58,310 bases of DNA from Aliivibrio_A kagoshimensis (GTDB lineage: Bacteria; Pseudomonadota; Gammaproteobacteria; Enterobacterales; Vibrionaceae): contig NZ_JAKJSQ010000020.1 of assembly GCF_050337105.1 (NCBI RefSeq), positions 1 to 58,310 of the forward strand, read 5' to 3'. Shown piece after piece: positions 26,032 to 34,463 of this stretch. The position numbers and the translations under genes were made by a program. Position 1 is the stretch's first letter. Each line of letters opens with the position of its first letter. Under the pieces are notes generated by a model. It was not told the origin of the DNA and did no database searches. It saw nothing but the letters and a program-made list of their open reading frames with translations.

Positions 26032-27291
26032 ATGAATCTTACTGAATTAAAGAACAGACCTGTGTCTGAGCTTGTTGCTCTTGGTGAAAGTTTGGGTTTA
26101 GAAAACCTAGCTCGACTAAGAAAACAAGACATCATCTTTGCCACTCTTAAGCAACACGCTAAAGGTGGAGAAGACATTTTCGGTGACGGTGTTCTAGAAA
26201 TTCTTCAAGATGGTTTTGGCTTCCTTCGTTCAGCAGATTGCTCCTACCTTGCTGGCCCTGATGATATCTACGTATCACCAAGCCAAATCCGTCGTTTTAA
26301 CTTGCGTACCGGTGACACGATTTCCGGTAAAATCCGTCCACCTAAAGATGGTGAGCGTTATTTCGCACTGTTAAAAGTGAATGGCGTCAACTATGACAAG
26401 CCTGACAACGCACGTAATAAAATTCTGTTTGAAAACTTAACCCCTCTGCATGCAAATGACCGTTTGCGTATGGAGCGTGGTAATGGTTCAACAGAAGACA
26501 TTACCGCTCGTATCCTTGATTTGGCTTCTCCGATTGGCCGTGGCCAACGTGGTTTGATTGTTGCTCCGCCAAAAGCGGGTAAAACAATGTTGCTGCAGAA
26601 TATTGCACAAAGCATTGCCTACAATCACCCTGACTGTGAGTTGATGGTTCTACTTATCGATGAACGTCCGGAAGAAGTAACAGAGATGCAACGTCTGGTT
26701 AAAGGGGAAGTGATTGCTTCTACTTTTGATGAGCCAGCGTCTCGTCATGTTCAGGTTGCTGAAATGGTGATTGAGAAAGCGAAACGTCTTGTTGAGCATA
26801 AAAAAGACGTGGTTATTTTACTCGATTCTATTACTCGTTTAGCTCGTGCTTACAACACCGTCGTACCTTCATCAGGTAAAGTACTGACCGGTGGTGTCGA
26901 TGCCAATGCACTTCACCGTCCGAAGCGATTTTTTGGTGCAGCTCGTAACGTTGAAGAGGGTGGCAGTTTGACCATCATCGCAACGGCACTGGTTGATACT
27001 GGCTCTAAGATGGATGAAGTTATCTACGAAGAGTTTAAAGGCACTGGTAACTTAGAACTGCATCTAAACCGTAAGATTGCTGAACGTCGAGTATTCCCAG
27101 CGATTGACTTTAATCGTTCTGGTACTCGCCGTGAAGAGTTGCTGACGAATGCAGCAGAACTTCAGAAAATGTGGATCTTACGTAAGATTGTTCATCCAAT
27201 GGGTGAAATTGATGCGATGGAGTTCCTCATTGATAAACTTTCAATGACGAAAACTAACGATGAGTTCTTTGACGCAATGCGCCGTCAGTAA
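26032..27291 (+). CDS. rho: Transcription termination factor Rho
   Basis: Rho is the hexameric RNA helicase that ends transcription at untranslated RNA. From ATG 26032 it is 419 residues, the same length as E. coli, beginning MNLTELKNRPVSELVALGE. An earlier in-frame TTG at 26008 is rejected. Features: RNA-binding OSB fold with GFGFLRS (about 62-68), Walker A APPKAGKTML (about 177-186), Walker B VVILLDSITRLARAYN, the Q loop and R loop ATALVDTGSKMDEVIYEEFKG. The protein is nearly identical in pattern to the enterobacterial one. A GC-rich terminator follows. Confidence 0.98.
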   Translation: MNLTELKNRPVSELVALGESLGLENLARLRKQDIIFATLKQHAKGGEDIFGDGVLEILQDGFGFLRSADCSYLAGPDDIYVSPSQIRRFNLRTGDTISGKIRPPKDGERYFALLKVNGVNYDKPDNARNKILFENLTPLHANDRLRMERGNGSTEDITARILDLASPIGRGQRGLIVAPPKAGKTMLLQNIAQSIAYNHPDCELMVLLIDERPEEVTEMQRLVKGEVIASTFDEPASRHVQVAEMVIEKAKRLVEHKKDVVILLDSITRLARAYNTVVPSSGKVLTGGVDANALHRPKRFFGAARNVEEGGSLTIIATALVDTGSKMDEVIYEEFKGTGNLELHLNRKIAERRVFPAIDFNRSGTRREELLTNAAELQKMWILRKIVHPMGEIDAMEFLIDKLSMTKTNDEFFDAMRRQ

Positions 27292-27311
27292 TCGTTGGAT
27301 TCATGCTTTTC

Positions 27312-27341
27312 AAAACGCCGCTCACATGAGCGGCGTTTTTA
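27312..27341 (+). terminator. Terminator after rho
   Basis: AAAACGCCGCTCA pairs with TGAGCGGCGTTTT around CA and is followed by T. This is a strong intrinsic terminator. Confidence 0.95.
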
Positions 27342-27438
27342 TATCTGATAACTGTCATCGAGTCAGTAACCAGTTATAATCGAAGAATATTGAATGAGAT
27401 GCTGTACCACTAATAGGTACACGAATGGACGAAGAGAG

Positions 27439-28908
27439 ATGAAATTTAACGACTTAAGAGATTTTATTGACCATTTAGAGTCCATCGGTCAATTGAAGCG
27501 TATTACACACCCGATTGATCCGCATTATGAAATGACGGAAATTAGCGACCGCACACTTCGTGCTGCAGGCCCGGCGCTACTATTTGAAAACCCAATTGGT
27601 TACGAAATGCCAGTATTGACCAATTTGTTTGGTACTGCTGAGCGTGTGGCGATCGGTATGGGACGTAAAGAGGTGTTGGAGCTTAGAGAGGTCGGTAAGC
27701 TACTGGCCTACTTGAAAGAGCCTGAGCCACCAAAAGGCTTTAAAGATGCGATGGATAAGTTGCCTGTTTTTAAGCAAGTGTTAAATATGCCGACCAAAAA
27801 GCTTCGTAAAGCCCCATGCCAAGAGATTATCTGGCAGGGGGATGATGTCGATCTTGATAAAATTCCGGTGATGAGCTGTTGGGCTGAAGATGTGGCACCA
27901 CTGCTTACTTGGGGGCTGACCGTCACCCGCGGCCCTAATAAAAATCGACAGAATCTCGGTATCTATCGTCAGCAAAAAATAAGTAAAAATAAAATTATTA
28001 TGCGCTGGCTGGCACATCGAGGTGGGGCACTTGATCTGCGTGAGTGGATGGAGACCAATCCAGGTGAACCTTTCCCTGTATCAGTCGCTTTTGGTGCGGA
28101 TCCCGCAACCATTTTGGGGGCCGTTACGCCGGTACCTGATACGCTCTCTGAATATGCCTTCGCGGGTCTACTCCGTGGTAGTAAAACCGAAGTGGTACAA
28201 TCCATCAGTAACGATCTTGAGGTGCCTGCCAGTGCTGAAATCGTCCTAGAAGGTTATATCGACCCGCAGGAGTTTGCTGATGAAGGGCCTTATGGCGATC
28301 ATACTGGCTATTACAATGAAGCTGAGAAGCATCATGTATTCACCATTACTCACATTACCATGCGTAAGGACCCGATCTACCACAGCACTTATACCGGTAG
28401 GCCACCGGATGAACCTGCAGTCTTAGGCGTAGCACTGAACGAAGTTTTTGTGCCTATATTGCAAAAGCAGTTCCCTGAAATTGTCGACTTTTATCTGCCA
28501 CCTGAAGGCTGCTCTTATCGAATGGCTATTGTAACGATGAAAAAGCAGTATCCAGGGCATGCTAAACGAGTAATGATGGGGGTATGGTCTTTCCTACGTC
28601 AGTTTATGTATACTAAGTTTGTGATCGTTTGTGATGATGATGTTAACGCTCGAGATTGGAATGATGTGATTTGGGCCATAACCACTCGCATGGATCCTGC
28701 ACGCGATACCGTGATGATTGAAAACACACCGATTGACTCCTTAGATTTTGCTTCTCCCGTTGTCGGTCTTGGCTCGAAAATGGGTTTAGATGCGACTAAT
28801 AAATGGGAAGGGGAAACACAACGTGAATGGGGCAAGCCTATTGCCAAAGACCCTAACGTTGTGGCCAAAATTGATGAAATTTGGGATGAACTCGGGATCT
28901 TTGAATAA
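27439..28908 (+). CDS. ubiD: 3-octaprenyl-4-hydroxybenzoate decarboxylase UbiD
   Basis: UbiD removes the carboxyl group in ubiquinone synthesis and uses prenylated FMN as cofactor. From the ATG at 27439 (MKFNDLRDFIDHLES) the protein has 489 residues; the upstream in-frame ATG at 27394 is not needed. The site GLYRQQ-like NLGIYRQQKISKNK, MRWLAHRGGALDLRE, and the catalytic region EYADEGPYGDHTGYYNE (Glu/Asp-rich, read as LEGYIDPQEFADEGPYGDH) are intact, and the last domain carries SPVVGLGSKMGLDATNKW. A GAAGAGAG precedes the start. It leads a short operon with a ferredoxin and fre, 16 and 48 bases apart. Confidence 0.96.
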   Translation: MKFNDLRDFIDHLESIGQLKRITHPIDPHYEMTEISDRTLRAAGPALLFENPIGYEMPVLTNLFGTAERVAIGMGRKEVLELREVGKLLAYLKEPEPPKGFKDAMDKLPVFKQVLNMPTKKLRKAPCQEIIWQGDDVDLDKIPVMSCWAEDVAPLLTWGLTVTRGPNKNRQNLGIYRQQKISKNKIIMRWLAHRGGALDLREWMETNPGEPFPVSVAFGADPATILGAVTPVPDTLSEYAFAGLLRGSKTEVVQSISNDLEVPASAEIVLEGYIDPQEFADEGPYGDHTGYYNEAEKHHVFTITHITMRKDPIYHSTYTGRPPDEPAVLGVALNEVFVPILQKQFPEIVDFYLPPEGCSYRMAIVTMKKQYPGHAKRVMMGVWSFLRQFMYTKFVIVCDDDVNARDWNDVIWAITTRMDPARDTVMIENTPIDSLDFASPVVGLGSKMGLDATNKWEGETQREWGKPIAKDPNVVAKIDEIWDELGIFE

Positions 28909-28924
28909 GTCGGGAGCCCGTTCA

Positions 28925-29188
28925 ATGTATCAAGTACGTTTGCTGCCTGAAGATGTTGTGTTTACTGTTCCACGTGAAACGAGCATCCTTCAAGCGGCAC
29001 TAGAACAGAATATTGCTTTCCCCAATCGCTGCCAAGTTGGAGCGTGTGGAATGTGTTTATGTAAAAAATTAGAAGGTGAGGTGACTTACCAACTGGAACC
29101 CATGCTCACAGAGAAAGAGCAACGAGAAGGTTGGATATTTACTTGCCAAGCATACGCAATCAGCGACATCGTCCTATTATTAGATTAG
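28925..29188 (+). CDS. 2Fe-2S ferredoxin (plant type), partner of Fre
   Basis: An 87-residue plant-type ferredoxin. The cluster cysteines are Cys36, Cys41, Cys44 and Cys74 in RCQVGACGMCLCK and TCQAY. I use ATG 28925 (MYQVRLLPEDVVFTVP) because an upstream frame overlaps ubiD. In many proteins such a domain is fused to a flavin reductase (CDP-6-deoxy-glucoseen reductase type); here it is a separate gene just before fre. It probably passes electrons between an NAD(P)H reductase and an acceptor; the partner is inferred. Codons for V-P-R-E-T overlap a near-parS sequence at 28966. Confidence 0.88.
   Translation: MYQVRLLPEDVVFTVPRETSILQAALEQNIAFPNRCQVGACGMCLCKKLEGEVTYQLEPMLTEKEQREGWIFTCQAYAISDIVLLLD
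28966..28981. promoter_or_regulatory. Candidate third parS site (one or two mismatches)
   Basis: TGTTCCACGTGAAACG matches the parS palindrome except T to C at position 5 (a position that is often free in parS) and A to G at the last position. It lies inside the ferredoxin gene. The 20-kb gap from site 2 is compatible with dispersed parS sets. The amino acids there (T-V-P-R-E-T) fit ferredoxins, so coincidence is possible. Confidence 0.5.
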
Positions 29189-29236
29189 CTAACAGAAAAT
29201 GTATGCAGTAACAGGGACCGTTGTACAGAGGATAAC

Positions 29237-29950
29237 ATGATAATTACAAGTAAAGTGACATCTATAGAGCCGTTAGCGAGTAATACGTTCCGCATACTGT
29301 TACACCCAGAAACCAGTGTGAATTTTTGTGCGGGTCAGTACTTAATGGTCGTGATGGGAGAAGATGATAAACGTCCATTCTCGATTGCTAGCAGCCCATG
29401 TCGTCATAATGGAGAGCTGGAGTTGCATATCGGTGCCGCCGAGCATAACCCTTATGCGCAACAAGTGGTTGATACCATGAGGTCGGCACTCACGTCAGGT
29501 GAATCGATTACCATTGATGCACCACACGGTGATGCTTGGATTCGTGAAGAGAGCAGCAATGAGTTGTTACTGATTGCCGGCGGCACTGGCTTTAGCTATG
29601 TGCGTTCTATTCTTGATCACTGTATCAGTCAAAAAGTGACTCGCCCTATTACCCTTTATTGGGGCGGTCGTGATGAGAGTCAGCTCTATGCGAAAGCTGA
29701 ACTTGAGAGGATTGCAGAACAAAATGATAACGTACGTTTTGTTCCCGTGATTGAAGAGAGCAAAGCAGGCTGGACGGGTGCCATTGGTAATGTATTGCAA
29801 GCCGTTAACAGTGACTTCGACACATTAGCGAATCAAGATATCTACATAGCAGGGCGTTTTGAAATGGCGGGCGCGGCACGAGACCAGTTTATTGCTGACA
29901 AACAGGCGAAAAGAGAAAATATCTACGCAGACGCTTATGCGTTTATGTAG
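29237..29950 (+). CDS. fre: NAD(P)H-flavin reductase Fre (LuxG-like)
   Basis: Fre reduces free flavins with NAD(P)H. The 237-residue protein has the FAD/FMN-binding motif RPFSIASSP (about 52-60) and the pyridine nucleotide motif LLIAGGTGFSYVRSI (about 113-127) plus GRFEMAGAARDQF near the C-terminus, all as in the Fre/LuxG family. The ATG follows AGAGGATAAC. In E. coli fre also lies just after ubiD. Reduced FMN from Fre can feed UbiX to make the prenyl-FMN that UbiD needs, a plausible reason for the neighbourhood. Confidence 0.94.
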   Translation: MIITSKVTSIEPLASNTFRILLHPETSVNFCAGQYLMVVMGEDDKRPFSIASSPCRHNGELELHIGAAEHNPYAQQVVDTMRSALTSGESITIDAPHGDAWIREESSNELLLIAGGTGFSYVRSILDHCISQKVTRPITLYWGGRDESQLYAKAELERIAEQNDNVRFVPVIEESKAGWTGAIGNVLQAVNSDFDTLANQDIYIAGRFEMAGAARDQFIADKQAKRENIYADAYAFM

Positions 29951-29968
29951 TATTAACTAGCCGTCAAA

Positions 29969-29994
29969 AAAAGAGCCGTTAAGGCTCTTTTTTA
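29969..29994. terminator. Bidirectional terminator between fre and hemY
   Basis: AAAAGAGCC pairs with GGCTCTTTT around GTTAA, flanked by A and T runs, between two convergent genes. Confidence 0.92.
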
Positions 29995-30020
29995 TTGGCT
30001 GTAATTTATGCATTTAACAC

Positions 30021-31202
30021 TTAATCACTGCTCACTAATGTTAATGCTTTACGTGACACGTCGGCGGCGGCTTGTTTACGGTTCTGTTTATCTAATACCT
30101 TTGCAAGGTAGGAGTAATCAGAGATATTTGGTTTGATAGCAACGGCTTGCTCGAAATGTTCTCGTGCTTCTTGCCAGTTTTTATCTCGCATATGGAGCTG
30201 AGCTAAGGCACTTTGAGCAACGGCATTACTCTCATCGCGCTTTAACTGCTCTTTGAGCAGGAGTATCGCAGGGTAATAATCGGGCAGGTTTAAGCTTGGC
30301 AACAGTTCAATTAGGCGATTATCAGGCTGATTTTTAATTGCTTCCCGTAACACAATGTACGCTTCTGAGTCGGCTTTTCGCCCAACCAGTTCGGTGATTA
30401 GACAATGAATTAGCTCAATTTGTTTGCGACTCTTACGAGGTAAAGTATTCCAGTACTCAAGCAGTCCTGTACTTCCTTTGCTCGCGGCGATCTCAGCCAT
30501 CAGTCCGCACTCACACTGTTCTTGCAGTGAGTTGGCTTCACTCTCATCAATCAAGCCAGCCTTTGTTAGGCGATGAATAATATTTTTGAGTGACAACCAA
30601 TCCCCGAGAGCCAAATAGGTGGTTTTAAGCAGGCCCATTAAGACTGGGTTTCTTGGGTGTTCCTGTTTGATCGTTGTTAAGCTCTCAAGTGCTTGTTTGA
30701 AGTCTCCTTGATTGATCTGCAATTTAGCCTTGGTCAGTGTTACAGCAAGCTCACTGTGCTCTTGCTCTGAAGCTAATTGTAGGTAGGTATCACGCTTATT
30801 AATGTCTTTACGGCCTTGGGCTGCTTCTGCAGCCGCTAAGTAGTTCAACAGAGGGAAGTCATTAAATTTGGCACCTTTGAGAACCAGTTTCTCAGATTTC
30901 TTCCAATCGCCTTCAAGTAGAGTGACCAAACCTTGAAAGGTATTAAAGCGTGCTTTGCGTAAGTTTCGACCTACAAACCAGCCCCGAGTATAACGGCTTA
31001 CCGAGAGTATGCGTTTGAGTAGGTATTCCAATAAGAAAAAAATCGCAATAATAGCGACCACACAGAGAACCAAAGTGGTTAAGCTCATTTCAACGGTTTT
31101 GTTGGCCACAGAGATCAGCACATAACCCTGCTGATCGGCGAACTGAGTACCAAAAATTAGCCCTGCAATCAGTACTGACACTAAGAGAAGAAGTCGAATC
31201 AT
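30021..31202 (-). CDS. hemY: Heme biosynthesis-associated TPR protein HemY
   Basis: A 393-residue protein with two N-terminal membrane helices (about 2-22 and 41-62) and a C-terminal periplasm- or cytoplasm-facing domain of TPR-like helical repeats (for example AQSALAQLHMRDKNWQEARE, about 338-357). In E. coli HemY is the last gene of the hemCDXY operon; it is not the protoporphyrinogen oxidase that bears the same name in Bacillus. Its exact role in heme metabolism is not settled. Its ATG overlaps the hemX stop by 4 bases. Confidence 0.9.
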   Translation of the reverse strand: MIRLLLLVSVLIAGLIFGTQFADQQGYVLISVANKTVEMSLTTLVLCVVAIIAIFFLLEYLLKRILSVSRYTRGWFVGRNLRKARFNTFQGLVTLLEGDWKKSEKLVLKGAKFNDFPLLNYLAAAEAAQGRKDINKRDTYLQLASEQEHSELAVTLTKAKLQINQGDFKQALESLTTIKQEHPRNPVLMGLLKTTYLALGDWLSLKNIIHRLTKAGLIDESEANSLQEQCECGLMAEIAASKGSTGLLEYWNTLPRKSRKQIELIHCLITELVGRKADSEAYIVLREAIKNQPDNRLIELLPSLNLPDYYPAILLLKEQLKRDESNAVAQSALAQLHMRDKNWQEAREHFEQAVAIKPNISDYSYLAKVLDKQNRKQAAADVSRKALTLVSSD

Positions 31203-32365
31203 TGTGAGGCTCCTTCTTGGATTGATTCCGTTCCTAACGTGGCGATATTTCGGCGAAGACGTTCAGAGATGTAATCAGACAGTAAGGATTGGGTCGTCAA
31301 ACTGACGGGGTAGTTAATTTGGATATTCTGAGTGGAGAGTTTATCCAACGTGGCAATAAAGGATTTTACTTTGTCGTCATCTTGTTTATAGAACTGGTTA
31401 GCCCATTGTTTCGCCGACAACAGAGACGTTTTGTAAACATCACCTTGCTCTCGATATACCGAGCGAATCGCCGACTCTAATTTGCCTCTAATGTTCTCTT
31501 CCAGATAGAAGTGTTGTTGAGGGCTTAATAGTGGGATCACATTACCATCACGCACTCGGTAAGTAATAAAGTGGCCCGCAAAATCTTGCAGCGATGTTTT
31601 TAGGTTATCTTGCCATTGATTGATGTCTTCAGACACGACTGCTTTTGTCTCTTGAGTCGCTTCCGGCAAGATAGCATTAGCCAAAGGAAGCTCATCCACC
31701 ATCCGTTGTAAGCTGGTTAGCTGTAAGACTAAGCCGTCACGATCAATTAAAGGCAGGGTTTTCAGTGCGGTGATGTCATTGGTCATGGCCTGACGAAGTG
31801 GTACTAAGCTGGCGTCATTCAGCGCGGCAATGCGTTGATCGGCAGACTCCATTAAGAGGGTCGCACTGACCACATCATGCTCTAACCACAATTTTCTACC
31901 GGCAAGTTTAACTAAGTAATCTGCTTCCGCAAGCAACCAATCGTTAGGGCGTCTGCCTTTTATGTCTGACAGCGCGAGTTGTAAACTGGCGATACTCTTG
32001 TCTTGTTGTTCAAGCAGTACCAGCGCTTTTTGATTGATGGTATTGGTTTGCGCTAAAGTTTGCTGTTGAGCACTGTCAATTTGAGACTGAACATCACTTT
32101 TATATGCAGTGAGTTGTTGCTTGAGATCGTTCAATTCGCTCTGTTGTTGTTCAGATTTTTGCTGGCCAGTATAAAATAGCCCTCCACTGAATAACACAGC
32201 AATGATTATCGCCACAGTTGATAGCTTTCTACTGCGTTTATCAATGGACTCAACACGCTTTGTTGCTTTTGGATCTGTTTCTGGCTCTGAAGGCGTATCC
32301 GTTACAGGCGCTGCTGCTACTTCTTGATCTTCTTCAGTCTGGTTAGTCTTTTTTTCGTCTGTCAT
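31199..32365 (-). CDS. hemX: Uroporphyrinogen-III C-methyltransferase-like protein HemX
   Basis: A 388-residue HemX-family membrane protein. It has an acidic N-terminal cytoplasmic tail (1-45, with repeats of E, T and P), one membrane helix (about 50-66, VAIIIAVLFSGGLFYTG), then a long coiled coil (about 68-135, Gln-rich) and a helical periplasmic domain. It is the third gene of the hemCDXY operon. Despite its usual name, no methyltransferase motif is visible. It probably has a scaffold role. Confidence 0.9.
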   Translation of the reverse strand: MTDEKKTNQTEEDQEVAAAPVTDTPSEPETDPKATKRVESIDKRSRKLSTVAIIIAVLFSGGLFYTGQQKSEQQQSELNDLKQQLTAYKSDVQSQIDSAQQQTLAQTNTINQKALVLLEQQDKSIASLQLALSDIKGRRPNDWLLAEADYLVKLAGRKLWLEHDVVSATLLMESADQRIAALNDASLVPLRQAMTNDITALKTLPLIDRDGLVLQLTSLQRMVDELPLANAILPEATQETKAVVSEDINQWQDNLKTSLQDFAGHFITYRVRDGNVIPLLSPQQHFYLEENIRGKLESAIRSVYREQGDVYKTSLLSAKQWANQFYKQDDDKVKSFIATLDKLSTQNIQINYPVSLTTQSLLSDYISERLRRNIATLGTESIQEGASQ

Positions 32366-32380
32366 AAGAGAGCCCCGTCA

Positions 32381-33139
32381 TTACTGTATCTGTTGTTGGT
32401 TGCTCAATAGAGTGAGCATTGCACTGTTGGTAGCGCTTCCGACATTAATTATGTTGTTATAACCCAGTTGTTGAGCATGTAGAACAATACGATGACTGGG
32501 TACCAATAACTTGCAGCGAAGTAACCACTGCTGCTGGTGTTGAGAAAATAGATTCGTCATAAAGCTTAACTGTTCAGCACTGGTTACTACAATGCAATTT
32601 ACTTGCTGATTAGTCCAGTGTTGATGTAACTCTTTAGCATTAAGTTTCAACCACTTTCGGCGATAGACTTCGGCATATCTTACTTGAGCCTGTCTCTCAC
32701 TCAGAGTGTGGTAAATGAGCTCTCGTCCGCCATTTCCACGAAGGATAAGCACGCGCTTACCTGATACGTGAGGCTGTTGGAGATTCGGTAGTGCCAAAAG
32801 GTGCTCGCTATCAGAAGTCTTTGGGTAGTGTACCGATTGCTGGGTAACTTGTTCGAGATGTTGAGCACTTTTTTGACCGACGGCGAAGTAGTTAATCGTC
32901 GTTGGCCAAGTAAGATTCTGGCTCTTGAGTTGCTGATCGGTATAACTGACAGCATGCTGACTGACAGCAAGCACGATGTCATTGTCGGTCAGAGTAAGCA
33001 GTTGCTTGACGCTTTGCTTGAGGTCTTCACCGGCCTCTCTGGTTAGCAGAGGCTGGTGAATTGCTGAAATGCCTTGATAAGTCAGAGCACGACACAGCTC
33101 ACTGCCTTCTGGGTCTGGGCGAGTGATTAATACGGTCAT
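32381..33139 (-). CDS. hemD: Uroporphyrinogen-III synthase HemD
   Basis: HemD closes hydroxymethylbilane into uroporphyrinogen III. The protein of 252 residues begins MTVLITRPDPEGSELCRAL, the usual HemD start (VLxTRP), and has two alternating lobes with the motif YFAVGQKSAQHLEQ, VLILRGNGGRE and NCIVVTSAEQLSF. HemD sequences diverge strongly, but the operon position between hemC and hemX supports the call. The gap to hemC is 3 bases. Confidence 0.93.
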   Translation of the reverse strand: MTVLITRPDPEGSELCRALTYQGISAIHQPLLTREAGEDLKQSVKQLLTLTDNDIVLAVSQHAVSYTDQQLKSQNLTWPTTINYFAVGQKSAQHLEQVTQQSVHYPKTSDSEHLLALPNLQQPHVSGKRVLILRGNGGRELIYHTLSERQAQVRYAEVYRRKWLKLNAKELHQHWTNQQVNCIVVTSAEQLSFMTNLFSQHQQQWLLRCKLLVPSHRIVLHAQQLGYNNIINVGSATNSAMLTLLSNQQQIQ

Positions 33140-33142
33140 TGA

Positions 33143-34075
33143 TTATTGGCTATTATAAAGAGTATCTAGAATCTCTTTAGCGCCATCAGCAAGCAGTTGA
33201 TCGGCGAGTGCGGTACCTAATGTTTCTGCATCGCTGACTGCACCTTTGATTTCGCCACGAATGATTTTGCTGCCGTCAGGTTCGCCAACCAATGCTCTGA
33301 GCCAAATTTGATCGCCATCGATGAGTGAGTAGCTCCCGATAGGAACTTGGCAGCCACCTTCTAAACGGTTGTTCATGGCGCGCTCACACAAGACTCGCTG
33401 TGCAGTTTCAGGATGATTAAGGGTATCAAGTAGAGCGCGTGTTTTTTCGTCATCAAGTCGACACTCAATACCCACAGCGCCTTGTCCAACGGCAGGCAGC
33501 GAGATTTCAGGTTCAATCGAACTGCGTATACGATCTTGTAAACCGAGGCGAATTAAACCGGCACAGGCAAGAATAATCGCATCATAATCACCGTTGTCCA
33601 GCTTACCCAATCGAGTGCCCACATTGCCACGTAACTCTTTAATGATCAGATCAGGGCGGCGCTCTTTGATTTGGCACTGGCGACGTAGGCTACAGGTACC
33701 GACGGTGGCACCTTGAGGCAGTTCATCAATGTGGTTGTAGTGGTTTGATACAAAAGCATCACGAGGATCTTCACGCTCACAAATCGTAACTAGACCTAAC
33801 CCTTCTGGAAACTCAACCGGTACATCTTTCATAGAGTGCACCGCTAAATCTGCTCTTCCTTCAAGCATTGCCACTTCAAGCTCTTTAACGAAAAGGCCTT
33901 TACCGCCTACTTTAGCTAATGGTGTATCAAGAATGATGTCGCCTTTGGTAACCATAGTGACTAACTCAACATGCAAACCTGGGTTTGCAGCGATAAGTGC
34001 ATCTTTAACAAAGTGTGCTTGCCAAAGCGCAAGAGGGCTTTTACGAGTCGCAATTCTGAGTGGTTGCTGCTGCAT
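33143..34075 (-). CDS. hemC: Porphobilinogen deaminase HemC
   Basis: HemC links four porphobilinogen units into hydroxymethylbilane. The 310-residue protein has the dipyrromethane cofactor cysteine in NRLEGGCQVPIGSY (Cys242), the Arg-rich anion site TCSLRRQCQI, SMKDVPVEFP and LRGNVGTRLGKLD. Length equals E. coli (313). It is the first gene of the minus-strand hemCDXY operon and is divergent from cyaA, with about 390 bases between the two starts, as in enterobacteria. Confidence 0.97.
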   Translation of the reverse strand: MQQQPLRIATRKSPLALWQAHFVKDALIAANPGLHVELVTMVTKGDIILDTPLAKVGGKGLFVKELEVAMLEGRADLAVHSMKDVPVEFPEGLGLVTICEREDPRDAFVSNHYNHIDELPQGATVGTCSLRRQCQIKERRPDLIIKELRGNVGTRLGKLDNGDYDAIILACAGLIRLGLQDRIRSSIEPEISLPAVGQGAVGIECRLDDEKTRALLDTLNHPETAQRVLCERAMNNRLEGGCQVPIGSYSLIDGDQIWLRALVGEPDGSKIIRGEIKGAVSDAETLGTALADQLLADGAKEILDTLYNSQ

Positions 34076-34463
34076 CTGTGGTTCGTTCCATAGGCAATGA
34101 TTATTAAAAATATTCTACCATCTGTTATCGCTGACACGGAATAGTTCATTTCTGTTTACAGCGGCAATCACTGTTTATTATGTTGATATGTTGAATTATC
34201 AATGAAAATTAGTAACTATCACTGTGAAATAGCTGGGACAGGCTATAATTGAGTAGATTGTCTATTTTATACAATCTATTCTGGTTATATCTTATTTGAA
34301 TTTGTTATATTGGTGCTTGGCATATAAGCTGAATCTAATCGTGCTCTTTACGACACCCTGTTAAAGTGATACATTGATCACGTTTTATCGTGTTATTGGA
34401 TGATTTTCATTCAGTGGATTCATTAACTGCCTTGTGCCTGGGCTGTATTCTTGGATAAGCAAT
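34076..34463. other. Intergenic region between hemC and cyaA (divergent promoters)
   Basis: 388 bases with no gene. It is AT-rich and holds several TATAAT-like boxes on both strands, a 7-bp inverted repeat (AGATTGT/ACAATCT, about 34255-34278) of unclear meaning, and the candidate CRP site listed separately at 34367. It must contain the promoters of hemC and cyaA. I could not fix their -35 and -10 elements with confidence. Confidence 0.6.
34367..34382 (+). promoter_or_regulatory. Candidate CRP-binding site upstream of cyaA
   Basis: TGATACATTGATCACG has the layout TGxxA-N6-TCACG. The right half and the surrounding ATTGATCACGTTTT are the same as at the known CRP site of the E. coli cyaA promoter as I recall it. 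It lies about 82 bases before the cyaA start. Feedback repression by CRP-cAMP is expected. Confidence 0.5.

Noticed and set aside
28790..28924. Ferredoxin with 45 extra residues from 28790
   Set aside because: That segment overlaps ubiD in another frame and looks random; ATG 28925 gives a normal ferredoxin start.
34255..34278. AGATTGT/ACAATCT inverted repeat before cyaA as an operator
   Set aside because: Short, AT-rich and without a known regulator pattern; similar repeats are expected by chance in such AT-rich DNA.
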